Shown in pieces: positions 9,409 through 18,232 of a stretch of DNA of 64,000 nt; within the stretch, counting starts at the first letter, position 1, and each line of letters opens with the position of its first letter. The DNA comes from Candidatus Limnocylindrales bacterium (GTDB lineage Bacteria; Moduliflexota; Moduliflexia; Moduliflexales; JAUQPW01), in contig DATMBG010000045.1 in the NCBI GenBank assembly GCA_035559535.1, positions 1-64,000 on the forward strand, written 5' to 3'. Below the pieces are notes generated by a model that saw only the letters and a list, made by a program, of their open reading frames with translations, was not told where the DNA came from and did not search any database. The translations under genes were made by a program, and so were the position numbers.

Positions 9409-11187
9409 ATGAAGACCCTGTCCTATTCTCAAATTCAAGAAGAACTGAGTCCTGAGAAACTGGCTCCTTTGCCGCCCCTGAACATAACTATTTTACGCAA
9501 TATTACCCTGGAACCTATAGAACCCTACTTACGTTATCTGGGTTATCAAATGGGATTCAACGTTCGGACCCGGTTTGGTGGATATGATCGGATTTTTCAA
9601 GAAGCTGCGGGGGAACAAAAGGATCTGTTAAATGAGGAAACCGATTGTGTTCTTATCTTTCTGAAACTAGAAACCTTATCCTGGAGCCTGGCCAGAAGTT
9701 TTCCCGGTCTGAGCCTGGAGCAGATTGAGGTCGAAAAAGAAAGGATCCAAGATTTCTTTGTGAAGGTTTTGACAGGTATCCGCAAACAAACTTCGGGCAT
9801 GATCCTGTGGCATGGTTTTGAGCTTCCGGTATACCCGGCTTTAGGGATTATAGACCCTCAGCGAAAAGCTGGACAAACCGCCCTTATTCAGGATTTAAAC
9901 CAATTTTTGCGGGATACCCTCCAACAGCAGCCCAATGCTTATTTTGTGGATTTGAACACCTGCCTGATCCGGATAGGCGCCAGGAACTTTTATGATCTTC
10001 GATACTGGCATATCGGTAAAGCTCCCTACTCTCGGGAAGCCCTGCAGGAGATAGCCCGGGAGGTATTTAAATATCTTCGGCCCCTTAAAGGTAAAAGCAA
10101 AAAATGTCTGGTTCTGGATTGTGATCATGTTCTCTGGGGTGGAACCATCGGCGAAGATGGGCTTGCGGGCATCAAGCTCGGTAAAACTTATCCCGGCTCT
10201 GCTTATTATGAGTTTCAACAAGAGATTTTAAATCTCTATCATCGCGGCGTTATTCTCGCGCTTTGCAGTAAAAACAATGAAGAAGAGGTATGGGAAGTAT
10301 TCCAAAAGCATCCGGAGATGGTCCTTCAAAAGGAGCATATTGCTACGGCCCAGATTAACTGGCGGGATAAGGCCACCAACCTTCAGCAGATTGCTGCAGA
10401 TTTAAACATCGGTCTGGATAGTCTCGTTTTTATGGACGATAGTGACTTTGAAATCCATCTGATCCGTCAGACCCTTCCCGAAGTGACCGTTATCCCATTA
10501 CCTCGGGATCGAGCCATTGAATATCGGGAGATCCTGGCTTCCTGTGGGTTATTTGAGACCTTAGCCCTCTCAGAAGAAGATCGTAACCGCGGGATGATGT
10601 ACAGGGCTGAAGCCGCTCGTAAGCAGCTTCAAAGGGAAAGTATAAATTTAGAGAGCTATTATGCTTCCCTGGAGATGGTTTTAGAGATTCGCTTTGCAGA
10701 TGAGTTTTCCATCCCTCGCATTGCGCAATTGACCCAGAAAACCAATCAATTTAACCTTACCACCCGGCGTTATTCCGATGCAGATATTCAACGATTGAGT
10801 GAAAGCGATTCTGCCGATGTAATTTATTTAAGGCTTCGAGATCGATTTGGAGATTCCGGCATCGTAGGGGTTTGTATTCTAAAATATGAAGCAGATCAGG
10901 CGATCCTGGATAGTTTCCTACTCTCGTGTCGAGTACTGGGAAGAGGGGTTGAGGAGGCTTTTCTTATTCAGTGTTTGAAACGGGCTAAGTTGAAAGGAAG
11001 TAAAGTCGCGATGGGTGAGTATCGGCCGACCGCTAAGAACGGTCAGGTCAAGGATTTCTATCTGAATCAGGCTTTTAAACCCGTCGGAGTGGCTGATCAG
11101 GTTTACTCCTTTCAAATGGATTTGACGACCTTCACACGGTGCGAATCTCAATTCTTCAAACACATCGATTCTGAGATCGATAAGTAG
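9409..11187 (+). CDS. FkbH-like protein (HAD-IIIC phosphatase with C-terminal acyltransferase domain)
   Basis: A 592-residue protein of the FkbH/OzmB type. FkbH proteins take a phosphoglycerate unit from 1,3-bisphosphoglycerate, remove phosphate and load glyceryl onto an ACP. Visible parts: an N-terminal region of about 225 residues; a HAD core with D237-C-D239 in LVLDCDHVLWGG (usually DLDNTLWGG), the LCSKN motif near 285 and FMDDSDFE near 343; and a C-terminal GNAT-like domain (about 430-590) containing LTQKTNQFNLTTRR. The ACP gene follows 47 bases downstream, which is the expected partner. In a glycan locus this suggests glycerate or glycerate-derived decoration instead of polyketide extension (inference). 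Confidence 0.88.
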   Translation: MKTLSYSQIQEELSPEKLAPLPPLNITILRNITLEPIEPYLRYLGYQMGFNVRTRFGGYDRIFQEAAGEQKDLLNEETDCVLIFLKLETLSWSLARSFPGLSLEQIEVEKERIQDFFVKVLTGIRKQTSGMILWHGFELPVYPALGIIDPQRKAGQTALIQDLNQFLRDTLQQQPNAYFVDLNTCLIRIGARNFYDLRYWHIGKAPYSREALQEIAREVFKYLRPLKGKSKKCLVLDCDHVLWGGTIGEDGLAGIKLGKTYPGSAYYEFQQEILNLYHRGVILALCSKNNEEEVWEVFQKHPEMVLQKEHIATAQINWRDKATNLQQIAADLNIGLDSLVFMDDSDFEIHLIRQTLPEVTVIPLPRDRAIEYREILASCGLFETLALSEEDRNRGMMYRAEAARKQLQRESINLESYYASLEMVLEIRFADEFSIPRIAQLTQKTNQFNLTTRRYSDADIQRLSESDSADVIYLRLRDRFGDSGIVGVCILKYEADQAILDSFLLSCRVLGRGVEEAFLIQCLKRAKLKGSKVAMGEYRPTAKNGQVKDFYLNQAFKPVGVADQVYSFQMDLTTFTRCESQFFKHIDSEIDK

Positions 11188-11234
11188 TCGAAAAACCCTA
11201 GAGTATAAGAACCTGTTGAGGAAGGATAGGAAAA

Positions 11235-11486
11235 ATGAAAGAAAGAGTGTTTCAGATAGTGAGTCAGGTTTTAGGACTCCCCCTAGATCAGATCCATGAA
11301 CAATCCTCTCCGGAAAATATTGAAGCATGGGATTCCCTGAAGCATATGAACCTGATACTGGCTTTGGAAGAAGAATTCGGAGTCCAATTTACCGATGAGA
11401 AAATCGTAGAGATGTTAAGCGTAAAACTGATTATGGAAGCCGTAGAAGAACTTTTACCCCAGGTAAAAAATGATTCCCAACGTTAA
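11235..11486 (+). CDS. Acyl carrier protein
   Basis: An 83-residue acidic protein with the phosphopantetheine site D33-S34-L35 in EAWDSLKHMNL and the ALEEEFGVQF helix typical of ACPs. No phosphopantetheinyl transferase is seen in the window, so a housekeeping one must activate it. Its stop overlaps the start of the acyltransferase gene by 17 bases, implying coupled translation. The FkbH-like protein is the likely loader and the hexapeptide acyltransferase a possible unloader. Confidence 0.9.
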   Translation: MKERVFQIVSQVLGLPLDQIHEQSSPENIEAWDSLKHMNLILALEEEFGVQFTDEKIVEMLSVKLIMEAVEELLPQVKNDSQR

Positions 11487-12084
11487 ACACATAATATCCC
11501 ACTATAGCCTCAAGGAGTTTTTGATCCGGGGTGCAGAGGAATATATCTGGTGGATTATCCGGAATTGGCCGGGGTTTGAAGGTGTTGTTCTCAGATACCT
11601 GTTCCTTAAATGCACGACGAAAAGGCTGGCCGGATTTTGTTGGATCAGCCGGGGTTGTACCATTGTAAACAGTTATGGGTTATCTATAGGAAAAAACTTT
11701 GCGACGAATCAGAATGTGCTCATCGATGCGCTAGGCGGTATTGAAATCGGAGATAATACCGGTATAGGTCCGAATTGCGTGATTATAGCCCAGGAGCACT
11801 CCATGCTCAGCAAAGAGGGTTATGCCAGTAGACAGGCTTATAGAAGGAAATCTATTAAGATTGGATCTAATGTGTGGATCGGTTCAAACTGCTTTATCAA
11901 AGCGGGAGTGACCATTGGGGATCATGCTGTGATCGGAGCCTGTTCCAATGTTATCACCGATGTACCGGCAAACGGAAGAGTGATCGGTTCCCCGGCGAGA
12001 CCCTACGTGGAAGTGATGCGAGAATTCCTGTCAAAGAAAGACTCGATTTACGGGATCCAACCCGATCATGATGGAAAGAAATAA
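11470..12084 (+). CDS. Hexapeptide-repeat (left-handed beta-helix) acyltransferase
   Basis: A 204-residue protein with isoleucine-rich hexapeptide turns (GLSIGKN, GIEIGDN, SIKIGSN, GVTIGDH, AVIGACS) of the CatB/NodL/WcaF class. The family's catalytic histidine is probably the H in IIAQEHSML, residue 100. C-terminal NGRVIGSPARP is the usual closing element. It overlaps the ACP gene by 17 bases and the next GT39 gene by 17 bases, so all three are translationally linked. CoA is the usual donor in this family; the tight linkage to an ACP raises the possibility of an ACP-bound donor (inference). Confidence 0.85.
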   Translation: MIPNVKHIISHYSLKEFLIRGAEEYIWWIIRNWPGFEGVVLRYLFLKCTTKRLAGFCWISRGCTIVNSYGLSIGKNFATNQNVLIDALGGIEIGDNTGIGPNCVIIAQEHSMLSKEGYASRQAYRRKSIKIGSNVWIGSNCFIKAGVTIGDHAVIGACSNVITDVPANGRVIGSPARPYVEVMREFLSKKDSIYGIQPDHDGKK

Positions 12085-13642
12085 ATTTTTCCCACAGCTC
12101 AATGCGAGTCAACTCAATTCCTTTTGGAAACTAGACAACTGGCAGACGTGGGCCTGCTTCCAGGTCTTGCTATACGGGATAGTTGGATTCATAGGTTGGA
12201 ATCGAACACTTATTCCCGATGAGATCCGACCGTTACTACTGGCGGCTAAACCCCTTAAAGAGCAGTTAGAGTTTGCCCGCCTGGATCTGGTCCAGACTCC
12301 CCTTTCGTACCTCTTCCAACGCCTGTGGCTTAATATCTTTGGACATACCGATGGTGCGGCAAAGGCATCGGCCTTATGGATAGGCAGTTTAACCCTTGTT
12401 CTGTTCACCTATCTGGCCAGTCAAATAACCTCCCATTGGCGACTGACTGCGTTCCTGTTTTCGGTACCTTATCTTCGAATAGGTAGTGCGGTGAATCTGG
12501 TTCGAATGTACGGTTTGCTGGTATTATTGGCAGTAGTAGCCATCTTGATTTGGGAGCAATGGCGGAAACAACCCCATACTTCCAGGTTAATGGCCTGGGC
12601 CTTGGTGATGACTCTAATGGCCTATACCCACGGATCTGGGCTACTCTTGTTACCGGCATTTGTCATTATAAACTGGCTTTATGGACCCCGTCGGTGGACA
12701 TTTCTGATGGCTGCGATACTTCCTTGCCTGGCTCTCCTGCCCTGGGTCGCTTATGTGTTCCCTGTTTATCAATCCCGTGGAATCGAAGCCAATGTGATTG
12801 CCATACGCAAGGACCCGACCATCGTCCTGGGAGAACTTCCCTTTTTCTTTCTATCCGGTGAGGATCCAGGGGGTGGAACTCCCTTACCACCCTTACATGC
12901 ACAGGCCTTACGACCCACCCTCAAGATAGCTGCGGGATTCCTGCACCTGATATTATTGTTTCTGGCAGGGCGAAAGATTTATCAACTTTGGCCTCCCCGT
13001 CGGAGTGGAGAGGATACGGCTCGATGGTTTTGGATTTCTGTATTACTCTGTGGAACCCCTATTACCCTCCTCTATGGCCTCTCTCTGGGGTTCACACCGG
13101 TCTTACACGCCCGATATGTACTGGTAGGATTAACGGGATATTGGCTATTGCTGGTGTTTTTAGGTTATTTCGATGGTCGTGTAAATAAGATTATACTCAT
13201 GGGTATTTTTCTCCCGTGGGTCCTGGCAAGCATCCTTCTCACGCTTAAACAGAATATGACCCCTTCGCCGGCACGTCAGGGTACTTTACTTGTGGCTCGG
13301 GAAATGGGAGATTCAGATTTGATCCTTTGCGACAAACATATGCCTTTGGGCTGGCAGGTCTACTGGGAATGGACACGACGGCTAGGTCGCTCTGACCATG
13401 TTGAAATTCTCCCGTCCCGTATGGCAACCTGGTTACAACCTATCCTTCCCTGGAAGGAGCTAGATAAACTCGACCTTGAAGGTGTGGATCGTATATGGTT
13501 CTTCTATTCCGGTCCAAGGTTTGTAACCTCAGTCACGGAGTTTCTTGGAGACCATGGGTTCGTCCTCGATAACCAATATAAGGCAAAATTTCCTTTTCTG
13601 TTGGTTTTCAAAAAACCCGGACAGGTCTCCAGTTATAGATAA
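12068..13642 (+). CDS. GT39-type (PMT/ArnT-like) membrane glycosyltransferase
   Basis: A 524-residue polytopic protein with about eleven hydrophobic segments. The first extracytoplasmic loop has D51-E52 in TLIPDEIRP, the acid pair expected in GT-C enzymes of the PMT/ArnT class, which use polyprenyl-phosphate sugars outside the membrane. A further RMYGLL at about residue 142 and a soluble C-terminal tail follow the family layout. It starts inside the acyltransferase gene (17-base overlap); the adjacent ATG at 12071 is equally possible. Polyprenyl-phosphate sugar could be supplied by the GT2 enzymes at 22283, 28045, 57621 or 58390. Confidence 0.8.
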   Translation: MMERNKFFPQLNASQLNSFWKLDNWQTWACFQVLLYGIVGFIGWNRTLIPDEIRPLLLAAKPLKEQLEFARLDLVQTPLSYLFQRLWLNIFGHTDGAAKASALWIGSLTLVLFTYLASQITSHWRLTAFLFSVPYLRIGSAVNLVRMYGLLVLLAVVAILIWEQWRKQPHTSRLMAWALVMTLMAYTHGSGLLLLPAFVIINWLYGPRRWTFLMAAILPCLALLPWVAYVFPVYQSRGIEANVIAIRKDPTIVLGELPFFFLSGEDPGGGTPLPPLHAQALRPTLKIAAGFLHLILLFLAGRKIYQLWPPRRSGEDTARWFWISVLLCGTPITLLYGLSLGFTPVLHARYVLVGLTGYWLLLVFLGYFDGRVNKIILMGIFLPWVLASILLTLKQNMTPSPARQGTLLVAREMGDSDLILCDKHMPLGWQVYWEWTRRLGRSDHVEILPSRMATWLQPILPWKELDKLDLEGVDRIWFFYSGPRFVTSVTEFLGDHGFVLDNQYKAKFPFLLVFKKPGQVSSYR

Positions 13643-13727
13643 ATCAGATTCTGGCCTATTGCAATTACACTACCTTATTGATTTTTGAAAATAAGTACAT
13701 ACCCTAATAACCATTCCACTAAGGCAT

Positions 13728-13750
13728 ATCTGTCTGCCGACAGACAGGTA
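13728..13750. repeat. Short palindrome (CTGTCTGCCGACAGACAG type)
   Basis: A perfect inverted repeat around CTGTCTG-CCGA-CAGACAG in the 241-base gap before the epimerase gene. A related palindrome (ATCTGCCTG-CCAA-CAGGCAGAT) lies at 35234-35255. Neither is followed by a T-run, so they look like dispersed repeats and not intrinsic terminators. Confidence 0.6.
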
Positions 13751-13883
13751 GGTTACAACAAATCATTAAGAACCTGCAACTTTCGGCTGGCAGTTGGGTC
13801 CAGTTCTACAGAAGGGTTAAGAAGATCCCGTAACTTTGAACTGGATTTCCCATCTGTGGGTTTTCTAATGGGGAGGGGGAACC

Positions 13884-14837
13884 ATGGCAAATATTCTTGT
13901 TACCGGCTCTAAAGGGACCCTGGGTCGACCCCTGGTCCGCGAGTTAAGACGACGCGGGCATAACGTTTGGGGTTGCGACCTGCAACATCAACCGGATCAG
14001 CAATACTACCGTGCAGATGTAGCCAATTATCGACAATTGGAGCGCGTTTTCGAGCAGCGATATGATTACGTCTATCATTTAGCGGCTGAATTCGGGCGTA
14101 TTAACGGAGAAGAGTACTATGATACGCTCTGGCAAACCAATGTAATCGGAACCCGTAATATCCTGGAATTACAGCGTAAACATGGATTTAAACTTATCTT
14201 TGCAAGTTCTTCAGAAATTTATGGAGACCGCCATCAAGATATTCTGCATGAAAATATTCCCCTTCACCATTCCATCATTCAACATAACGATTACGCCACT
14301 ACAAAATGGGTCAATGAGATCCAAATTATGAATTTCGAGAAGCGCTACGGGAACCCCTGTGTGCGTCTCCGTTTTTTCAACGCTTACGGTCCTGGTGAGT
14401 ATTATCATAACTACAGAAGTGTAGTTTGCCTCTTTGTTTACCGGGCTTTACACGGATTACCCTATCAGGTCTATGAAGGTTACCACAGGGTCTTCATGTA
14501 CATCGATGATTTTATCCCCACCCTGGCCAAGGTTTGTGATAATTTTATCCCAGGGGAAGTATATAATATCGGGGGGGAGGAGTTTCGTAGCGTTCGTGAA
14601 TTGAGTGATTTGATTCTCCGATATCTGGGTAAAGATGATAGTCTGGTCACTTACCTACCGGAAGATAAACACAACGTACAGAATAAGCGCCCAGATATCA
14701 CGAAAGCTAAAAAGGATTTTGGTCATAATCCCAAAACCACCCTCGAGGAAGGAGTACCCAAGACTATTGAATGGATGAAACAGGTCTATAAGGTAGGAGA
14801 TAGAAGCGATCTACCCTGGGAGTTAGTACATTCATGA
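13884..14837 (+). CDS. NAD-dependent sugar-nucleotide epimerase/dehydratase (extended SDR)
   Basis: A 317-residue extended short-chain dehydrogenase. It has the NAD motif GSKGTLG at 8-14, S109/S110 in FASSSEIYG and the catalytic pair Y137-x3-K141 in DYATTK, then RFFNAYGPGE and RVFMYIDDF near the sugar-binding half. This is the pattern of UDP-glucose-4-epimerase/GDP-mannose-dehydratase relatives; the exact reaction is open. A GGGAGGGGG stretch 3-12 bases upstream of the ATG is a strong ribosome site. It starts a block with a deacetylase and a two-domain oxidoreductase. Confidence 0.87.
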   Translation: MANILVTGSKGTLGRPLVRELRRRGHNVWGCDLQHQPDQQYYRADVANYRQLERVFEQRYDYVYHLAAEFGRINGEEYYDTLWQTNVIGTRNILELQRKHGFKLIFASSSEIYGDRHQDILHENIPLHHSIIQHNDYATTKWVNEIQIMNFEKRYGNPCVRLRFFNAYGPGEYYHNYRSVVCLFVYRALHGLPYQVYEGYHRVFMYIDDFIPTLAKVCDNFIPGEVYNIGGEEFRSVRELSDLILRYLGKDDSLVTYLPEDKHNVQNKRPDITKAKKDFGHNPKTTLEEGVPKTIEWMKQVYKVGDRSDLPWELVHS

Positions 14838-14876
14838 ATATGAACTGGTTCTCCTCCAAGACTAACAACTCTTGCT

Positions 14877-15812
14877 ATGATTAGACTAACAACAGATGTG
14901 ACTTTGGCTCTTAAGGCTAACCAAAATTTGAGTAAGCCTCCTGCAATGATACATTTGGATCTGGATGGGGGAACCCAGATTTATCGCATCCATGGGTGGT
15001 CTTATGAAGCCCAAGATGATCCGCTTTTTGAGACGGGTCTACAACAGGCTCTGGATTTTTTTGACAAAGTCAAAGTGCGGGCCACACTATTTGTTATTGC
15101 CGAAGACCTGAACCATCCTGGTAAGTGTGGGTTGATTAAAGAAGCTGTGAAACGAGGTCACGAAATAGCTTCCCATTCGTTTACCCATCGAAAATTAACC
15201 ACTCTTGTTTTCGAGGAAAAACGTCGTGAGATTTTTGAGAGTCGGGAACGGATTATGACCGGGTTGGGCGTCGAAGTCTTCGGGTTTCGAGCACCTGACT
15301 TCGATATTGATCGGGAGGTACTGGAACTGGTGGATAGGGCTGGATACCTTTATGACTCGTCGCTATTTTCAGATGTCCGGTTTGCCCGGAAGGTTGGGGT
15401 TACCGGGTTAAGCAGGTTGCCCCATCGTCCACTGGAGAATAGATCACTTGTAGAATTACCTTTGCCCGGGTATGCCCCTCTTCCTTTACCCTTTCATCCC
15501 TGCTATAGCTTAGTTTTGGGTACGTGGTATTTCCGTTTAGGTTTACGAAAATTCCGACGAACGGGTACCCCCCTGGTATTATTATTTCACCTGACAGATT
15601 TTGCAGATCCTCTTCCAACCCATCGATTAACCGGCTGGAAATCCAGGTTATTCACGTTATCCCATATGAAGGGTGAGCCCAAGCGCCACCGGTGTGAAGA
15701 AATGTTAGAAATCGTCCGCCGTGAATACACGTTTGTTGATACCCGGGCTCTGGTCCAGAATGTGACAACTGCTCCACCGGGAGCGCAGGCGTCTTGCTTG
15801 CAAAATGGCTAA
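14877..15812 (+). CDS. Polysaccharide deacetylase (NodB homology, CE4)
   Basis: A 311-residue CE4 protein. Metal and catalytic residues are visible: D28/D30 in IHLDLDGG, H100 and H104 in HSFTH, and RAPDFDID at 138-145. There is no signal peptide, so it probably acts on a cytoplasmic lipid-linked glycan, as do CE4 proteins of exopolysaccharide and exosortase loci. The ATG at 14946, just before IHLDLDGG, is an alternative start. The last 13 or so residues (APPGAQASCLQNG) are encoded by a dispersed DNA repeat and are probably a recent C-terminal change. Confidence 0.83.
   Translation: MIRLTTDVTLALKANQNLSKPPAMIHLDLDGGTQIYRIHGWSYEAQDDPLFETGLQQALDFFDKVKVRATLFVIAEDLNHPGKCGLIKEAVKRGHEIASHSFTHRKLTTLVFEEKRREIFESRERIMTGLGVEVFGFRAPDFDIDREVLELVDRAGYLYDSSLFSDVRFARKVGVTGLSRLPHRPLENRSLVELPLPGYAPLPLPFHPCYSLVLGTWYFRLGLRKFRRTGTPLVLLFHLTDFADPLPTHRLTGWKSRLFTLSHMKGEPKRHRCEEMLEIVRREYTFVDTRALVQNVTTAPPGAQASCLQNG
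15778..15802. repeat. Repeat-like GGGAGCGCAGGCGTCTTGC sequence at the 3' end of the deacetylase gene
   Basis: GGGAGCGCAGGCGTCTTGCT resembles the dispersed bacterial repeat with an AGGCG..CGCCT-like core that is usually intergenic. Here it is read through and codes GAQASCL before the stop. A weaker relative (GGGAATGCAAGCGCCTCAC) lies at 22001-22020. The call rests on recognising the motif by eye. Confidence 0.5.
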
Positions 15813-15821
15813 CAGACAAAG

Positions 15822-18002
15822 ATGAAAATCGTTGTGCAGAATCTCAAGAACGGAAAACTTCAGGTAGACGAAGTTCCTCCGCCAGCTTTACAACCGGGCG
15901 GTATTTTGGTTCGTGTTCGGAGATCCCTTATCAGCCTGGGTACGGAAAGAGCCATCATGGCCCTCGCCAACAAAGGGCCCATCGGAAAGGCCTTGGACCG
16001 TCCAGATCTCGCGCGTAAAGTTCTCAACAAGGCCAGGCAAGAGGGTTACTGGAATACCTATCAGGTGGTAAAAAATCTCATCAGCTCGCCGATTCCGTTG
16101 GGGTATTCCTGCGCGGGAGAAGTAATTGAAGCGGGTAAGGAAGCCATCGGGTTCCATGTCGGAGATCGGGTAGCCTGCGCCGGGCTTAATTACGCAAACC
16201 ATGCAGAAGTTAACTACATACCTCGTAATCTGGCGGTCAAAATCCCGGAGGGATTATCCTATGATGAGGCCTGCTTTGTAACCCTTGGTGCGATTGCCCT
16301 GCAAGGGGTGCGACTGGCAGAAATCGAGCTGGGAGAGAAGGTCGTAGTGATGGGGCTTGGTCTGGTGGGTCAGATCGCTGCCCAGTTGGCCCGGTGCGCC
16401 GGTGCAACGGTGCTTGCCACAGACCTTGATCCCTATAAAGTCGAGCTGGCAGCCAGGTTAGGAGCCCACAGGACGGTGGGAGATCCTAAGAATCTGGTCA
16501 GCGCCGTTGCGGAGTTTACCGGCGGACAAGGGGCCGATGCGGTGTTGATCTGTGCAGCTACGAAGTCGGATGAACCTGTTCGACAGGCCGCGGAAATTTC
16601 TCGACTTAAAGGTCGGGTCATTATAATCGGAGATGTGGGAATGCACATCGAACGTCGCCCCTATTATGAAAAAGAGCTTAAAATGGTTGTAAGCCGTTCC
16701 TACGGTCCCGGGCGATACGATCCGGCTTATGAGATCCACGGCCTGGATTATCCCCTTCCGTATGTTCGATGGACAGAAGGGCGTAATATGTCGGCGTTTC
16801 TGGAGTTGGTAGCCAGAAACGATGTCAAAATCGGCCCTCTGATTACCCATAGATTTCCCATCGATGAAGCCGAATCGGCTTATCAACTGGTAACGGGAGA
16901 AAAACAAGAGTCGGCCATCGCCATTGTACTCGAGTACCCGGGTGAATCCTCGAAGCCTTCGCGTATAACCCTACCTTCTTACTCATCTCGCCCTATCGGG
17001 CGTCCGATTCGTATCGGGGTCATCGGTGCCGGGCAATTTGCAAAGGGGATTTTACTACCTGCCTTCGCCCGCCAAAAATCCGTACGATTCCACGCGTTTT
17101 GTACGTCATCGGGGTTTACCAGCAAGAGTGTGGCAGAATATTACGGTGCAGGCTATTGCACCAGTGACCCAACCGACATTATCCAGGATAAAGAAATCGA
17201 CGCCGTGGTTATTGCAACCCGACACAACCTGCATGCTCCGTTGACCCTCGACGCCCTGCGGGCCGGAAAGGCTGTTTTTGTTGAGAAACCCCTTGCACTC
17301 ACACCGGAATCCTTAGCCGAAATCTGCCGGGTGGTACGATCCCTGGAAAGGCCACGCCTGATGGTCGGATTCAATCGCCGCTTTGCCCCTTTAGCCGTTC
17401 AATGCAAGGAGTTTTTCGCTTCCTGTAAGGAACCTGTATTTGTGATGTATCGTATTAATGCGGGGTCTCTCCCCAAAGATAGCTGGGTTTCCGATCCGGT
17501 GGAGGGAGGAGGTCGTATTCTGGGTGAAGTGTGTCACTTTGTAGATACCATCTGCTTCTTAACGGGAGCTTTACCCCAACGTATTTTTGCCGAACCCTTG
17601 ATCTCTTTAACCCATCCCACCTCAGATCGAGATAGTATTACCATCACACTACATCTGTCCAATCATTCCATCGGAGTGATCCATTATCTGGCTAACGGAG
17701 ACCCCACCGTTTCAAAGGAATACCTGGAAATGTTTGGCGGGCAGCGCACGGCGATCCTGGATAATTATCGAAGTCTCTCACTGCACGCCGGAAACCGCCG
17801 TCGTCGGCATCGCTTATTTAATCAAGCCAAGGGTCATAGGGAAGAGGTATCTGCCTTTATAAAAGCCCTGGAAACAGGAAGTCCCATGCCCATAGATTTT
17901 GAAACCCTTGTCGCGGTTACGCAAACGACCTTTCTCATCCATCGGAGTCTGGATACCGGAAACCCTATAGACTATCAATTACCAACGACCAATTCAACCT
18001 AA
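15822..18002 (+). CDS. Bi-domain oxidoreductase: MDR alcohol-dehydrogenase-like half fused to Gfo/Idh/MocA half
   Basis: A 726-residue fusion. Residues 1 to about 370 are a medium-chain dehydrogenase-like domain with the NAD motif in VVVMGLGLVGQ near 173-183. Residues from about 390 are a Gfo/Idh/MocA oxidoreductase with GVIGAGQFAKG near 402 and EKP at 488-490, whose lysine is the usual catalytic residue. This two-domain type is known from surface-polysaccharide clusters, commonly next to heparinase-like proteins as here. It probably oxidises or reduces a sugar nucleotide in two coupled steps; the reaction is not established. It begins 9 bases after the deacetylase stop. Confidence 0.87.
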   Translation: MKIVVQNLKNGKLQVDEVPPPALQPGGILVRVRRSLISLGTERAIMALANKGPIGKALDRPDLARKVLNKARQEGYWNTYQVVKNLISSPIPLGYSCAGEVIEAGKEAIGFHVGDRVACAGLNYANHAEVNYIPRNLAVKIPEGLSYDEACFVTLGAIALQGVRLAEIELGEKVVVMGLGLVGQIAAQLARCAGATVLATDLDPYKVELAARLGAHRTVGDPKNLVSAVAEFTGGQGADAVLICAATKSDEPVRQAAEISRLKGRVIIIGDVGMHIERRPYYEKELKMVVSRSYGPGRYDPAYEIHGLDYPLPYVRWTEGRNMSAFLELVARNDVKIGPLITHRFPIDEAESAYQLVTGEKQESAIAIVLEYPGESSKPSRITLPSYSSRPIGRPIRIGVIGAGQFAKGILLPAFARQKSVRFHAFCTSSGFTSKSVAEYYGAGYCTSDPTDIIQDKEIDAVVIATRHNLHAPLTLDALRAGKAVFVEKPLALTPESLAEICRVVRSLERPRLMVGFNRRFAPLAVQCKEFFASCKEPVFVMYRINAGSLPKDSWVSDPVEGGGRILGEVCHFVDTICFLTGALPQRIFAEPLISLTHPTSDRDSITITLHLSNHSIGVIHYLANGDPTVSKEYLEMFGGQRTAILDNYRSLSLHAGNRRRRHRLFNQAKGHREEVSAFIKALETGSPMPIDFETLVAVTQTTFLIHRSLDTGNPIDYQLPTTNST

Positions 18003-18016
18003 CAAGAAGCCTGTGA

Positions 18017-18232
18017 AAATTACCTGCGAACAGACCTGCAATAAGCGCAAATCGCGTTAAACTTTACCGGAAGTCCTATACGTATGTTTATGATGCACGA
18101 CCCATTCTGGAAGAGGATCCCAGTGTATTTTTTGATGTAGTTCATTTTAATGAAGATGGACATAGAAGAATTGCCCAGGGTCTTTGTGAGTTTATTATAG
18201 CCCACAGTTTCTTACCTAATAATAAGATATGA
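18017..18232 (+). pseudogene. Remnant of an SGNH/GDSL-hydrolase gene (C-terminal fragment)
   Basis: An open frame of 71 codons follows a TGA at 18014-18016 and has no ATG. Its translation includes DVVHFNEDGHRRIAQ, the block V signature (D-x-x-H) of SGNH hydrolases, then the normal C-terminal helix and a stop at 18230-18232. The GDS nucleophile block, the oxyanion blocks and the start are gone. The stop overlaps the ATG of the next gene (ATGA), which indicates that an intact gene once stood here in the operon. Full-length relatives are at 31452 and 34051. Confidence 0.7.
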
